A DNA stretch of 64,000 bases from Branchiostoma floridae (Eukaryota > Chordata > Leptocardii > Amphioxiformes > Branchiostomatidae): NCBI RefSeq assembly GCF_000003815.2, contig NC_049994.1, positions 15,232,659 through 15,296,658 of the forward strand, in the 5' to 3' direction. Position 1 is the stretch's first letter, and every line of letters begins with the position of its first letter. The position numbers and the translations under genes are program-made. Positions 31,106 through 43,800 of the stretch are shown here, in pieces. The notes under the pieces were generated by a model. The model made no database searches, was not told where the DNA came from, and was given only the letters and a program-made list of their open reading frames with translations.

Positions 31106-31349
31106 GAATATATGTTGGTTTCTTAAGCAAGGACATGTCATTGAGCATACTGATGGCACTAATCCAAAGTACACTACACTGCACGAAAAGTGGTATTTAA
31201 CGTAGTAAATGTCAGGTGCTTGCTGCTTTAGACAACGATTATCAGACTTATGTAGGATCTATCGCTATCGTCATGGCAACCATAACCAGATGCACCTGCC
31301 GGACTTACCTTGGAAATAATCTCGTGATAGCTTAAATAACACCTGGAGT

Positions 31350-31600
31350 TGGGTATAGAGGGCTTACTCCACAGAAAAAGGGGAATTTACAAATGGCGAC
31401 AAATGCATCCAGGGAATCTCTACTGGCGACTTGTATCGCTCAAAGTAAGCCATTTAAAATCCTATCCAAAGGACGGCCCTTATAGTAGCGAAGTATACCC
31501 ATTAAGCACGGGAAGTCGTGATAAGTCCCTTTCCAAACGACACAAGTAGCATATCAACGGATTCGAACACAGGGCCTCTTGGTTATAAGACAATTCAATG
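31350..31600 (-). mobile_element. possible tRNA-derived SINE fragment
   Basis: Minus strand reads GGCCCTGTGTTCGAATCCG, with a near-perfect pol III B box (TGTTCGAATCC). No convincing A box is visible. It may be a tRNA pseudogene or a SINE head. Confidence 0.3.
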
Positions 31601-32009
31601 GTTTTGAATTTTGAATGATTTTGTTTGTTTTTCATATCCGGTAAAACGCCTCATGGCGTAACACACCAGGTCTGTACTGAACAGTACCAGCTGCATAACC
31701 GGACAGATTCATTCGATCCACTCACACCGGGAAGGACCCATATTATTTTCGATAAGTGCGGTGGGTTCTTCAGCGCGCTGGAGGTGTGGGTCTCCTCAAA
31801 CAATATTTATACGTGCACTGTAGATACAAACAGTTCATTTATCTTCGTATGATAGTGGTAGGATTGGTGATTTCGACCGTAACGGAGATGTCACCTCAAG
31901 ACTAATGTCCATCAAGGTCATTTGATCTGGACCTGAGGTCCATTTTTTTCTGTCTGTCTGTGGAATCCCTGCTTTCAGAAAGAATCAATCAAAACTACAC
32001 GCAGCCTGT

Positions 32010-33470
32010 ACAACGGGGGGTATAACTTTATTGTCTAGAGATGTGTAGATGCGTGTTAGGTGATATCATCACATTGTAAGACTACACCAGAGTCTTTGGT
32101 ATAGCGAGGCACACACCACGCATGCATGTTCAGGGACAATGACATTTAAAAAAATTGTCTACATATTGAAAGGTAAGATGTAAAAGTTGCGACTTAAATT
32201 GCTGTGCCGTTATATGAGGTAAGTCATGATTCTTTAGTAGTGCTTGACGCGTAACGTTGCTATGCATTTAGGGGGCTGTTGAACTGGAGGTGGGCATATA
32301 AGACATTGGGGACCACCTACGGCCATAGGAAAAAAACAGAGGTCTATGAAAGATCACTGAGCTTTGGAAGATGTCACTGGGAGATCTTGGAGGTCATTGA
32401 AACATCACTAAGAGCTCTGGAAGATCACTCTATTAGGAGACTTTGGAGATCTTTGGTTGTGATTAAAAGACCTTGAACATAATTGAGTGAGTACGCACTG
32501 GATGAAATACCATGAGATTTGACGCTCAAAATAGAATCCTCACGTCAAAAATCACTCAAAGAAAACAACACACAGATCTGTGGTCTTGGAAAGATCACTT
32601 CGCTTTGGAAGACCATTTCATCGGAAGACCTTAGAGGTCATCGAAACAGCAAGAAAGGAATTCTGGAAGATAACTTTACTAGCAAATGAGTGTTAGGTGA
32701 TGTCATCACATTGCAAGACTACGCCAGAGTCTTTGGTAAAGCAAGGCACACACCACGCATGCATGTTCAGGGACAATGGCAAAATTCAAGCGTTTCGTAA
32801 CGTTACATTGAAAGGTAAGTTGTGATGTAAAATTTATGACTGAAATTGCTGTGCTGTAACATGAGGAAAAGTATCATTCTGAGGCAGTGCTTGACACGTA
32901 ATGTTACTGCCATTGGAGACAACTTAAAGGTCATAGGAAGATCTTGTAAAGATCACTGAGCTTTGGAAGAACTTCATCGGAATACCTCATTACAGGTCAT
33001 CACGCAAAACATTAAGCAAGGAACTCTGGAAGATCAGTTTATCAGAAAGCCTTGGATTTTTATCCGATCGCTGTCGCATTTTAAAAGTTATATTTATGCA
33101 TCAATGTTTTAAAGGTAATTGTATCACTTTCAAGCGATTCTGTGACTGATGGCGCATTTCATGTGTTTTTTGTATATGACACATGCCGATTCAATCTGAA
33201 ATAGGCTGAATCTTAGGTCTTTGATTATGATTAGTAGATCTTGAACATAATTGAGTACTGACTGAAAGGCAGGGAAGAATTTGATGCTCAATCTAGAATC
33301 CTCACAAAGAAGAATGACTCAAAGAAAACCGCCACGCACGCTGTACATCAGGGGATATAACTTTATTGTCTAGAGATGTGCAGATGAGTGTTAGGTGATG
33401 TCATCACATTGCAAGACTACGCCAGAGTCTTTGGTAAAGCGAGGCACACACCACGCATGCTTGTTCGGGG
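32010..33470. repeat. about 650-690-bp tandem repeat, three copies
   Basis: The block gtgttaggtgat-tcatcaca followed by agagtctttggta and caccacgcatg recurs at about 32055, 32690 and 33385. ataactttattgtctagag precedes the first and third copies, and ggaagatcactgagctttgg segments lie between. tttatt within the block is AATAAA on the minus strand, so it may derive from a duplicated 3' end. Confidence 0.85.
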
Positions 33471-34506
33471 CGCGGCGTATTAACACAGAACGTGTGCAGC
33501 CGCTCTGTGCTCCGCCCCACCTTACTGCACTCACATAGGTTCACTCACGCTCAAAGAAATTTTACAAGTTTCACCCAAAAAAAAAGTTCTCTTAAAACAT
33601 TCCCTGCAAAATGTCCATGAACTGGTGAAGGGAAAGGTACAGTACAGTATGGCACGGTACTTAGAAATGTTTCTTACAAAGTTTTTTTTTGCTATGTAAG
33701 CCTCAAGTTACTAGATACAAGGGATAAACTCCCTAACTTAGGTATAGTTGTCTATACATGCACAACAGTCGAGGTTTCACGGCCATTCACTCTACACAAA
33801 CTCTCAAACTTGCTAGTTTCAGATTAAAGCTAACAAAAAGCCGATAGTTACAATGACTTAGTGATAAAGTACACTAAAAACGAACAAAATCACCTACGTA
33901 TGATCAATGATAAATAAAATGCTATTGCAGTGATACAACGTTTGATCATTTTCAAACTCAAAGTTAACGTCCTACAAATATAAAGGCACATGTTTAAAGT
34001 TCAGCTTTCAAACTAGTTACTGCATCTACCTCTACTATTTCTATGGCTGAAAGGTAAGTTATACACCCATCCAAACATAATAAGGTCTACACGTTTTGTA
34101 GTGTTTCGCAAAACATGAGGTTTGGTTCCCCTGTGGAATAGACCGATTCAGGGGAATCTCTCACATACTTTCCGGTCCTTAAAATAATACAAATCCCAGA
34201 AACATCAGGAATATGTAGTAAAATCCTGGCATTCATTCTCATTCATCAAATCCAGACAAAGAGGAGTTTTTGTCACTCCTTGTTTAGACATTAGACGTGA
34301 AACTGGGAAGACGTTCTTCCAGGCTAGAAGTGGTCAGCCCTAAGTGTAGAAAAAGATCTCACATCCTGGCATTTTTCTCTAATTTTTCGTAACATTCAAC
34401 TGTTTCTTCATTGCAATTATAGATTCCTCAAAACCTATCTTCTAGATTACAGTTCAGCTCGTAAAAAGTTCCATATTTTTTACCAAAAAAGCGCCGCAAC
34501 TGTTAC

Positions 34507-34512
34507 TTTATT
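34507..34512 (-). promoter_or_regulatory. candidate polyadenylation signal of the nebulin gene
   Basis: The first minus-strand AATAAA after the SH3 stop codon, about 155 nt downstream (GGAAATAAAGT). Further AATAAA copies occur in the repeats at about 33360 and 32030, so a longer 3' UTR is possible. Confidence 0.45.
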
Positions 34513-34666
34513 TCCGTTGCCAAGGATGGTGCAGTGCTAGTATGGCTCCATAGCTAGCTAGGTCGTCCGCAATCTGTCGTTGTTATAACATCGTGTATGT
34601 GAAGAGGTTGTGATTTCTTTGACGAGTGGAGTTTTTCTTTTTTGTTTAAGCGTTGAATGCTGCTGT

Positions 34667-34846
34667 CTACGACATGGGCTCCACGTAGTTTGCCGGCAGC
34701 ATGCCGCTCTGTCCGGTACGCTGCACCGTCCCGGTCATCCACCCGTCGTCGATCTTCACGCAGTTGACAATGACGTCACCGTCCATGAAGCTGATCTCGT
34801 CGTCCTCAGCGGCGGTGTAGTCGAACACCGCGCGCATCACGTTTTG
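34667..34846 (-). CDS. NEB: nebulin terminal SH3 exon
   Basis: 180 nt with stop TAG at 34667. The SH3 domain has the ALYDY-type AVFDYTA, an acidic RT loop (AEDDEISF), DGW, and the closing GMLPANYVE. It matches the SH3 domain of nebulin, nebulette and LASP-1, which binds Pro-rich Z-disc and actin-associated partners. Acceptor CGCCCACAG. Confidence 0.95.
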   Translation of the reverse strand, partial: QNVMRAVFDYTAAEDDEISFMDGDVIVNCVKIDDGWMTGTVQRTGQSGMLPANYVEPMS

Positions 34847-37800
34847 CTGTGGGCGGGAATGATACAAGAAGTTAAGATCATTTCATGCTTAATGGTAAAG
34901 GTAGTGCCGAGGGTTGTTTTAAAGGCCATATACACCTTTCTCACGCGGCGGCCATGATAGATCGAAGAAGAGGTCAATGAGGCAAACAGACAAAACTTAT
35001 TTCTAAAATCAGGTCCCATTTAGTTTCCCCCCAAACCACACAAATTTTCATGATATAAGATAGAATAATAAATATTACAAGAAGTGTTATGCACCGAAAG
35101 ATGTAGCAATTTAGAGTAGTGTAGACTGACCCCATAGTCCCTTAAGAGATGCAAAATAAAAACATAATAATGCAAATCTTTAACGAATTTGCAGCCATTC
35201 ACTTACTGGTCGATTTCCTAATTGGCAGGCTACCATTGGTCGAACTGCTAATTAAGATGGACAGCCTTTTGTTTGCCACATTGAACTCGTTTTAGATCTA
35301 TCATGGCCGCCGCGTGAGAAAGGTGTATAGGGGCAATAGATTCTAATCCACTGTGTCTGGGGCATGGTATTGGGGGGGTGGAGCCTAACCCTCTCCTCCC
35401 ATCCGCTTTTATCTTCCTAAACGAAGTCAGGTACCCATTTTCCCCCAGCATTTTTTCATGCTTAAAGACCTGTAATAGTTTCTATATTGCTCACACGATA
35501 TTGTACAGGTACATGTTGGTTTTCACGATTGTACAACGAACTCGGCTGTACAACAAGCCAAAGGAAAAATGAAAGCTTTGACACGACTTGCACTTGCAAA
35601 TAAACTTCTACTGATTATAAGCATAGCAAGAGAAGCTCTACTTCTATGTAATTATCATCAGTGTGAATTCAACAAAGACATAGAGTTTTTTCTTGTTGTT
35701 AGAATACGTACCCCTGACTGGATTGTTGGCTCTGGTTCACTGACAGCAGCGGGAGCCTAGAGGAGGGGTCAGTAACAGCAGCACGGTCAGGTTAGGCGCT
35801 ACTCTACTACAGGGGTCTAGAATAAGTCACACAAGCGAAAGGTCTTCTGCTTTTAAGCCCCGGTCACACATGGTCGACAAAGGCCTCCCGAATTTCTTCA
35901 GACCATAGTTCATAGTTATCAAGGAAGCTCATCCGGTGGCACTGCTTGGGGAGTGGTTGGAAGAAAAGTCATACATGGAAAGGTTCTGTATGTGTGACAA
36001 GGGCTTAAGACAAGGTACAAGCTAATAGATGGGAAAGAAGGCTTTCAACATCTTTTAATCACTTTCTGCTGCAAGCAAACAATATACAGTAACACATAGG
36101 AATGACGGCTCTAGTGTTATTGCATCAAACAATGTAAGGAAATCACAACACTTTAAACTGCAAGGAGATTAACATATCATAGGAATACCTTTTACGAAAC
36201 TGTGGTAGCATAGATTTTGAATCTTGCACAACATTTACTACTGATTAACAGCCATAGCTCAGACACAGAAAAGACCTCTACGTTACAACATACATATCAG
36301 CTGTTGTTAGGGAATATTAAAGAGTTCTAAGGCCTCACCAATATATTTTCTTGTTTCTCGCACTGTTTAAGGCAAATATATAAAAGGTGGACATCTTAAA
36401 AGCAGAGGGCGGAGAGGAAAACTTGAGAAGGACTGTATTCACTCCATGAAACTGGGGTTAGCAATGCATAAACCTTGTCCACAGGTTTTGTTTTCATTAT
36501 GTTGTTTTTCAAGTTAGAAACTTTGAGCATACATTTTTAAAGTCTGGGAACCAACAACTTGGATTGGTGTGGTCGAACTTAGAAATACCAGTCTGCGATG
36601 GTCAAAGACTGGTATTTCTGGTACATCTTTCAACAGAACAACGTTGTGAGAAAGTTGTAAGACGGGCGAACGTACCTCAAACTTAGGCTGCTGTGCATCA
36701 GGATGGGTCATGGGGTCGTAGTCTTCAATCTTGCCTGGCTTCAGCCTGACCTGTTGGTAGCCTGAGTAATGAGGGAAACGGGATTCGTTAATCTTTGACC
36801 CACTCATGATACCATGGAGACCTTTCCTTCAGCTTAATGGTAGGAGTATACCCAAAAAGTGATTTTTGTTTTTCTTTTTACTTAATGGTCATTACGTAAC
36901 AAGGCCTGAAGGCCACTCAAGGTTACGGGTTACACGATTGTAACTGTAACAGCATCTCTTCTCCCTATGTCAGAAACATCATGATTGAGACCAGCCCAAT
37001 TGCTCACTATGAGTGAGGACTAACTGACCCAATATGCGAAGCGCGGGTTACGAGGGCTGCTCGGGAGATTCCCTACCCCATTTTGGCCGGAATGATTTGA
37101 AATCTGTATGCCTTGGTTGATAACTTGATACCCAAGCAGCGACCTGTATACCGTATGACTGGTGAACCATCGTGAAGTAACAAAACCCATTCTTGCCAAA
37201 TTGGCAAGCTCAGAGAGTACTGTTTAAGCAGTAGTTAAACCAACCTTCAAGCAACATTGGAACAAGTTTTGCCAATGGCATTGTAAGTCCTTGTTAATAT
37301 TGCTTCTAATAAGCAAGGTACATGTGGTTCACAACATTTGTGAACTGTATCTATAAATACTAGATGACAATTCCTTCTGAATTCATTCAATATAAGTTTA
37401 CAACTAGATAACTGTATGTAAGTCTTCAGTTATGACAAAACTATGAACAACTAATTAGATGGTCAAAGCTAGAAATGGGGAGAAAACTATATCATATAAC
37501 AATATTTAGAAGAGGATCATACAGGATGTTATGATATCTTGCACAGCAGCTAAAAGAACCTAACATTTCATTTTAATGACAATCAGCTGTCCCCAAAGAT
37601 ATCAAAATAATAATGTACTGGGTAGTCCTGCAATAGCTTGAATAAAAAAATGACTTGAAGAATTTGTAGCTGAGTAGGCCTCTAACCACTGAAGAAGTTG
37701 TGAGCAAAGACACCTGGTCTGGGTGACAGACTAAATAAAAGTTCTTTAACAAGATCTACACATGTATGCAGCTCCAGATGTCTTACTTTACATTCTCTTC

Positions 37801-40800
37801 TGAGATCTTAAGTTTCATGAGTCCCACCACGCATACTAATCATGAACTTAATATGTTCACCAAGTGTGCTCTTCTCAGTACAAATTATGAATTTAGTACT
37901 ATATAAAAGACCTCGCAGTATGATACTTAACTGTTGGATCAGGAATAACGTCATTGTTCTGACCTTTGTAGCATCTAGTGGTGCATACGAGGGGCGTGCA
38001 ATTAGTAATGGTCCTGACCCATTTCCCATAGCAGGAGATTAATGAAACTTGGCACAGTTATTAGTCTTTCTCTTCATAGGAATCACCCAGAGTTATGCAT
38101 TTCTCCCATCGTTTGATGCAGCTCTGGACACCGATTTTGTAGGACACCCCAGGTTGGTCCTCCAACTGATGCCTCATCAATGGCACAAGAGGGACGACCA
38201 GGTCTGGGAGCTGTTTCCACAGACTTCCAGCCACGTTTGAATTCAGCATGCCAGCGTTTTACAAGGTCATATGATGGGGCATCATCACCATAAGTTTCAT
38301 TTATTTCATCAAAAGTCTTCTTTGGTGTGCGTCCTTTCAAATACAAAAACCGGATCACTGCGCGACACTCAACTGGTTCCATTTCACACCTGGTCCATTT
38401 CGCACCTGACTAAGTTCAAACACCAGTAAATCAGAAACCACAATTAGTTCAGAGCTGTCTTTTGCAACATAACCCATAGAGATATGAATTATTACACATA
38501 CAAAATTTAGATCAGACAACTGGAAGTGGGTCAGGACCATTACTTATTGCACGCCCCTCGTAGGTCACCACGTTTGCAGGCTGTTTCTGTAGCAAGGTAT
38601 TTTTCTAAGACAGTGGTTACTAACCTTCTCCTTTAATCTGCATCCCTTTCAAAAAACTGATACAGCCCCAACTAAGATGTCCTAACCCAGAACATCTGAA
38701 CCCTGAACCGGGCCTTCCAGCTAGCAACTAATTGGACCTAGGAGCACAACTGCTGCTCGTACCAGTTCCTCCCTTGCATGACACCATACTAATAATTATC
38801 CATCTAAAGTGCCAGGAGCAACACTTTGATACAGAACACCAACTTACGTTGTTCTGCAGAGATTCTGTATCCTGTTGTGTGTGAATGAGAGATCAGGACG
38901 GTAGAGACATGGCAGGAAGAACAGATGGAGAGAAGAAGAAATGGCCAGAAATGAGAGCAGAAATGAAATGAAAAGAACAGATTGGCAGAAGGTGCAAATA
39001 GAGGAATGATATATGCAAAGATAGGTAAAATATCAACTGATAGACAATACAAAGCAAGCAGTACAATGAATAGATGAAATTAGAAAGAAAAGTTTTGAGA
39101 GAATGAAACAAAGAGAAAGTTCAATGGCAGCAGAACTTTAACATCAACTCTCATAATTTTACCGGGTTACCTAAGACCACTGCATTTGCTAAACACTCAC
39201 TCACATTAGATATTGGTGTTATCAAGGTTTTCCCAAGAATGTCTCAAACACCTGGATGTCTGAGTGCATACTTCGGGTACATTTGTATTACTGATGTTGC
39301 ACCAAAGACGTTGCACTTAGTAGAACACTTTGGACTCACCACATATTTTAATGTCTTAGCGTATCCCATGTAATTATGAGAGTTGACGAAAGAGCTTTCA
39401 CAAACGAAAAAGCCATTTTTTAAAAGTTATGGAGGATGTAAGATTGCATGGAAGGAATGAGGGCGAAGTTTACCCCTGGCTTTCCAGTACTTGTCGGGAT
39501 CGTAATCCCACATGCCCGACGACTCGGAGGCGCTCTCTCTGGTCGACGACTCGTTCTCTGTGGTGTAGATTACTGTTGGGTCATGGGTCAAATGTCGGGT
39601 CGTGGGCCAAATGTCGGGTCATGGGTCAAATGGCATGTGTGGGAAGGAAAGAAGGAAGAAAGCAGAATCGTGAAGGAGAGAAGCAATGAAAGAAATGAAC
39701 AAAAGTGAAAAGCATGCAGCAGAGTTTTCATGAAGGCAAAATGAAAAGCAAACTACAAAAGAATAGACAGGCAGACAAAAGATTTTAAGTAGGTTACGAT
39801 ACAAAAATAAAGTGTGATTTATAACATAGGATGAATAACAACAAGACCACGGCATGTTGGCATGAAATGTAAGGACACGTACAGTCTGCATTGAGGTTGA
39901 GGAAGTCCTCGATCTTGCGGTACTTCATGCCGGAGGTGGTGACTGAGGGGGCGACGAACCAGGGTGAAAATGTGCATAGACATGAAAGGAAGTACGAAAA
40001 TGTTCAGAGAAAATGAAAGAAAAGCATAATGTCTGTGAAGACTTCTTTGTTATGGCTTTAAGAAAGAAGAAGACAGTATGAAACAGTGAGGCAACAAAAT
40101 TTGTAATTGGCAGCAAAATGAGAACAGAGCAGAAACTTACCAACTCCACCCAGTTCACCTTTATGGGGAGGTGGGAAGAACAGAAAGTGAGAATGAAGAA
40201 AAGAGGAAGAAATGAAGAAAATGAGGGATGCTTCCAGGCCACCACAATGCAATAATGCATTAGAACATTGTAACATAAATCTGTATGCAGAACATATAAA
40301 CACAAACAAGGGCCTTAAATGGTGTAGAACTGGTAATTCTTCTTAACACTCATCACCAACTCTTAGTTCCCCATCCACGTTGATCCAAGAAAAGCAGGCA
40401 ACCCCACAAAGCCATTCTTCTTTAACCAGTGACAAGTAGCTATGAGATGCAGCTTTCTTTCAAGCAGTATTCGAGACCCTACTCAATGTTAACCATAAAA
40501 TATCACAGCATTGCATTAGCTACTAATACATGACAAGCTTGAGAACCTTAAATTTTGAACAAACTCAAGTATTTGCATCATATTTTATTCTTCATGCTAC
40601 AAGTACAGGTATATTCAATCAATCAATACCAGGCAGTTGGCCATAACACCTCAAGTCACAGAATTCTTATTCCAAAACCAGAGTGCTAATTACAATACAC
40701 CATTCAATTTCCCTTTAATGGATATTTATGAGTGCACTGATGCAGCTATGGATTGTTTGCCGTATTAACCTGTGGTCTTAGACCAGTAGTGGTGGGAATA

Positions 40801-43800
40801 TTTCTCTGGGTCGTACTCGTACGAGAGACCCTCCCCTTGCCTGCGTTCATACTCCATATCCATCTCTGTAGGCCAGAAAATGAAAGTGTTGATGAAGGTA
40901 AAAAATGAAAGTGTTGGTACAAGAAAATGAAAGTTTTGGCACAAGAAAGTAAAAGTGTTGGCACAAGAAAAAGGAACTTGGATAGACAGGAGGGAAGTTA
41001 ACATGAAATATGTTGTTCCTGTATGCTATTATGATTAATAAGTACAGCCAGAAACAGAGAGAACAAAATGGCAAACTTTCAAAGTGAGGGTTGACAGGAA
41101 ATAGCCCAGTGGTAATTCCTGACAAGTTGATCTGACGTTTTGTGTTTTTCATTCCAACATATCAACTTTACCTCTGCTGTATCTTATACAAATTTGGTAC
41201 TAGGATGTGGGTGTTAGCCACAAATTTTGATGATCTAATTAATATCGGTCTCCAAAAAAGCAATTTGTTTGGGATTGAGGATGTACTTCAATCAAAACAG
41301 TAATTTATTTTGGATTGAGGATGTACTTCAATTAAAACAGTAATTTATTTTGGACTGAGGATGTACTTCAATTAAAACAGCAATTTATTTTGGATTGAGG
41401 ATGTACTTCAATTAAAACAGCAATTTATTTTGGACTGAGGATGTACTTCAATCAAAACAGTGATTTATTTTGGATTGATGACATTAAAAATCACCACTGG
41501 AAAGATACATATGTGCAAAAACAGAGTGGACAGAAAGAGAGAGGGAAGAAAAGAATGAGACAGAAAGACAGACAGTACCAGTAAGTTTGTCTCTGGCCTC
41601 CATGGCTTCTGATGAAAGTAAACAGTAGGACAGACATTAGTGACAGAAACTGTGATCAAACTTGACAATTAAGCAGAAGATTGTGTAAAACTGAATTCTG
41701 ACCAAGGAAGTCCCCATGGAATGCTGCTGATGTATGCTGTTGGCAGTTAATATTGTTAAAGAGAAAAACTCAAATCATTTTGATATTATGCAGAAATGAA
41801 TTAGTGCAGATATAAAACATGCATATATTAAGGTACAATTGAGATGAGTGTAAAGTATATTAATAGAAACATTGTGGCAATTGGAAATTTCAGCCACATT
41901 ACTTTTCTTCAAAGGATCGCTCACTTCTGTGTCATATTTTGAAACAAACTATTTGGACCGTTGTCTTTTTTCTTTTACTATGTAACAAGGCATTCTCATC
42001 ATGGCATCATTTTGCAATAATTTTGAACATCATGATAGTGTTGCTATGTTATTACTACATGTGTATAGCATGAACGAAACCAGTTATGCAGATGAACTGT
42101 GTTATCTTGCAAAACTTGATTTGTTATGCCTTAGTCAGAACAATATTTTCCATCTTAAGTTGCAACAAACGTTCTTAAGAACAGAATTTTCATTTTTATT
42201 TGAAGATATGAAATATATCTTTCCTCTTGCTGCAGAAATGTTTGCACGATATCAAGCTTGACAAAAGACAGCATGTTAGGATAGGCGCAATGAGGGTGGT
42301 GGGGACGGAACTACAAAGCTTTTTTTATCCAAAGAAGTCGTTAAGACAAAGAAGCACAAAGAACAGATTGTGAAGAAGAGAGGAAAGGAAGAAGCAAGGG
42401 AAATTGTCCAAAAGAAACAGCACAGAGGATATTACCCTCAACTTTGGCAGCGCTGACTGTTTTTCGGGAACAAAAGGGGGAGCGCTTGTTATTATTCAAA
42501 AGTATTAAAGAGGACTACAAATATTGTAAAATATATATTAGGGTATTACTTGGCAAAGGAAATGAACAAGAAAGACAGCATATACAAAAACAAACATGCG
42601 TTAAGAAGTAGAAACATAGAAATCTAAGAATAGCATTATCTTATTAATGGTACACAAATTAATGCCAACTGTACAAATGTACAGAAAAGGTTTATGAATG
42701 TGACAGAACGGAGACAAAAGCTTACAGTGACATTGAATATTCAGAGGATTGTTTAAAGCAAAACACAAAGGTATGTAAAGAAGATAAAAATCTAAGCGAT
42801 GTGATACACTTACATATACAGCTTTAGAAGGACAAAGAAATGGTAGCGATATACATGTATGAATGAATAGACAAATTGAAAGAAGCAAAAGATAAACAAG
42901 ACAGAAGAAGAAGAAGAAGATGAAGGGATGATATATGTACCATCTGTGGATTCCTCCACCACAAAGTCTTCAATGGTGCGTATGGGCTTGGCTGGCTTCC
43001 ATGTGGCAGTGGTAACTTGAGGAGCGGGGACAGAAGGAGCATGAGTGGAGGAGTACTTTTAACAGTTACAGAAGGCAGGGTTGGACAAGTCCATTAGTCC
43101 GATTGTCCAGGGCAAGTCAAAGTGCCAATCGGACAAGTGCATGCCCTGCCCCGCTTGTCCGATCGGGCAAGTAAAATTTTTTCATGAGTGAGATTTTGAT
43201 ATACTTGTTACCTTTCATAGTCATGGCATCAAGTATTGGTCAACAGAGAAAAATAGAGCCAATAACAAAAGAATTCCATTGCTGGAAATGAAAATCCATA
43301 GAAATTGTCAATTAGATTGCGGGCAAGTGAAAAGTTGATTTGGGCAAGGAGATTTTTTAATGTACTTGCCCAATAGGACAAGTGAATTTTATAAAACTTG
43401 TCCAACCGTGAAAGGAGTGTTAGCTGTACAAGGAAGAACTGTATTAGTAAGAGTAAAACCTCAGGTGTTCAATGATGCTTGAACTTATGAGTTTCACATC
43501 GACATGAGAGGTTCAACTGGTGGTGGCAGATTTGCAAGAAGCAGTAGCAGTGAGAGTTACGTGCAGTGGTAACAAGGAATTAGCTATATGGGCTTTGACT
43601 TAACGCAATGCTTATATTTTTTATAACGCAAGCTTGCACATGACATGCAGTGGAAAGGGATGGTACATATGCACAGACTCAAGAAGTGTAGTTTTTCAAT
43701 GAAACAAAGGGTTGAAGGAGAAAGCATGGCCTGTTTTCCCCCTGATGTTGTAATCTTGTTAACTCATTCCCAGTATCACAATGTAATTCATGTTCTAGCA

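Larger units (their letters stand above)
28876..34500. other. no gene seen; repeat-rich spacer
   Basis: No frame here has recognisable domains or coding character. A TATA-like taaatatatataaag lies at 29325-29340 near a catataagg, but no gene follows it on the plus strand. The rest is the two tandem families listed separately and AT-rich sequence. Confidence 0.6.

Noticed and set aside
31349-31852. Two plus-strand frames of 66 and 75 codons
   Set aside because: No recognisable feature; the first overlaps a possible SINE fragment.
39619-40309. Several Phe/Ser/Leu-rich minus-strand frames between nebulin linker exons
   Set aside because: Composition reflects gaaa-rich intron sequence read in reverse; they do not fit the splice phases.
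42001-42261. 86-codon plus-strand frame in a nebulin intron
   Set aside because: AT-rich chance frame with no signal peptide, domain or repeat support.
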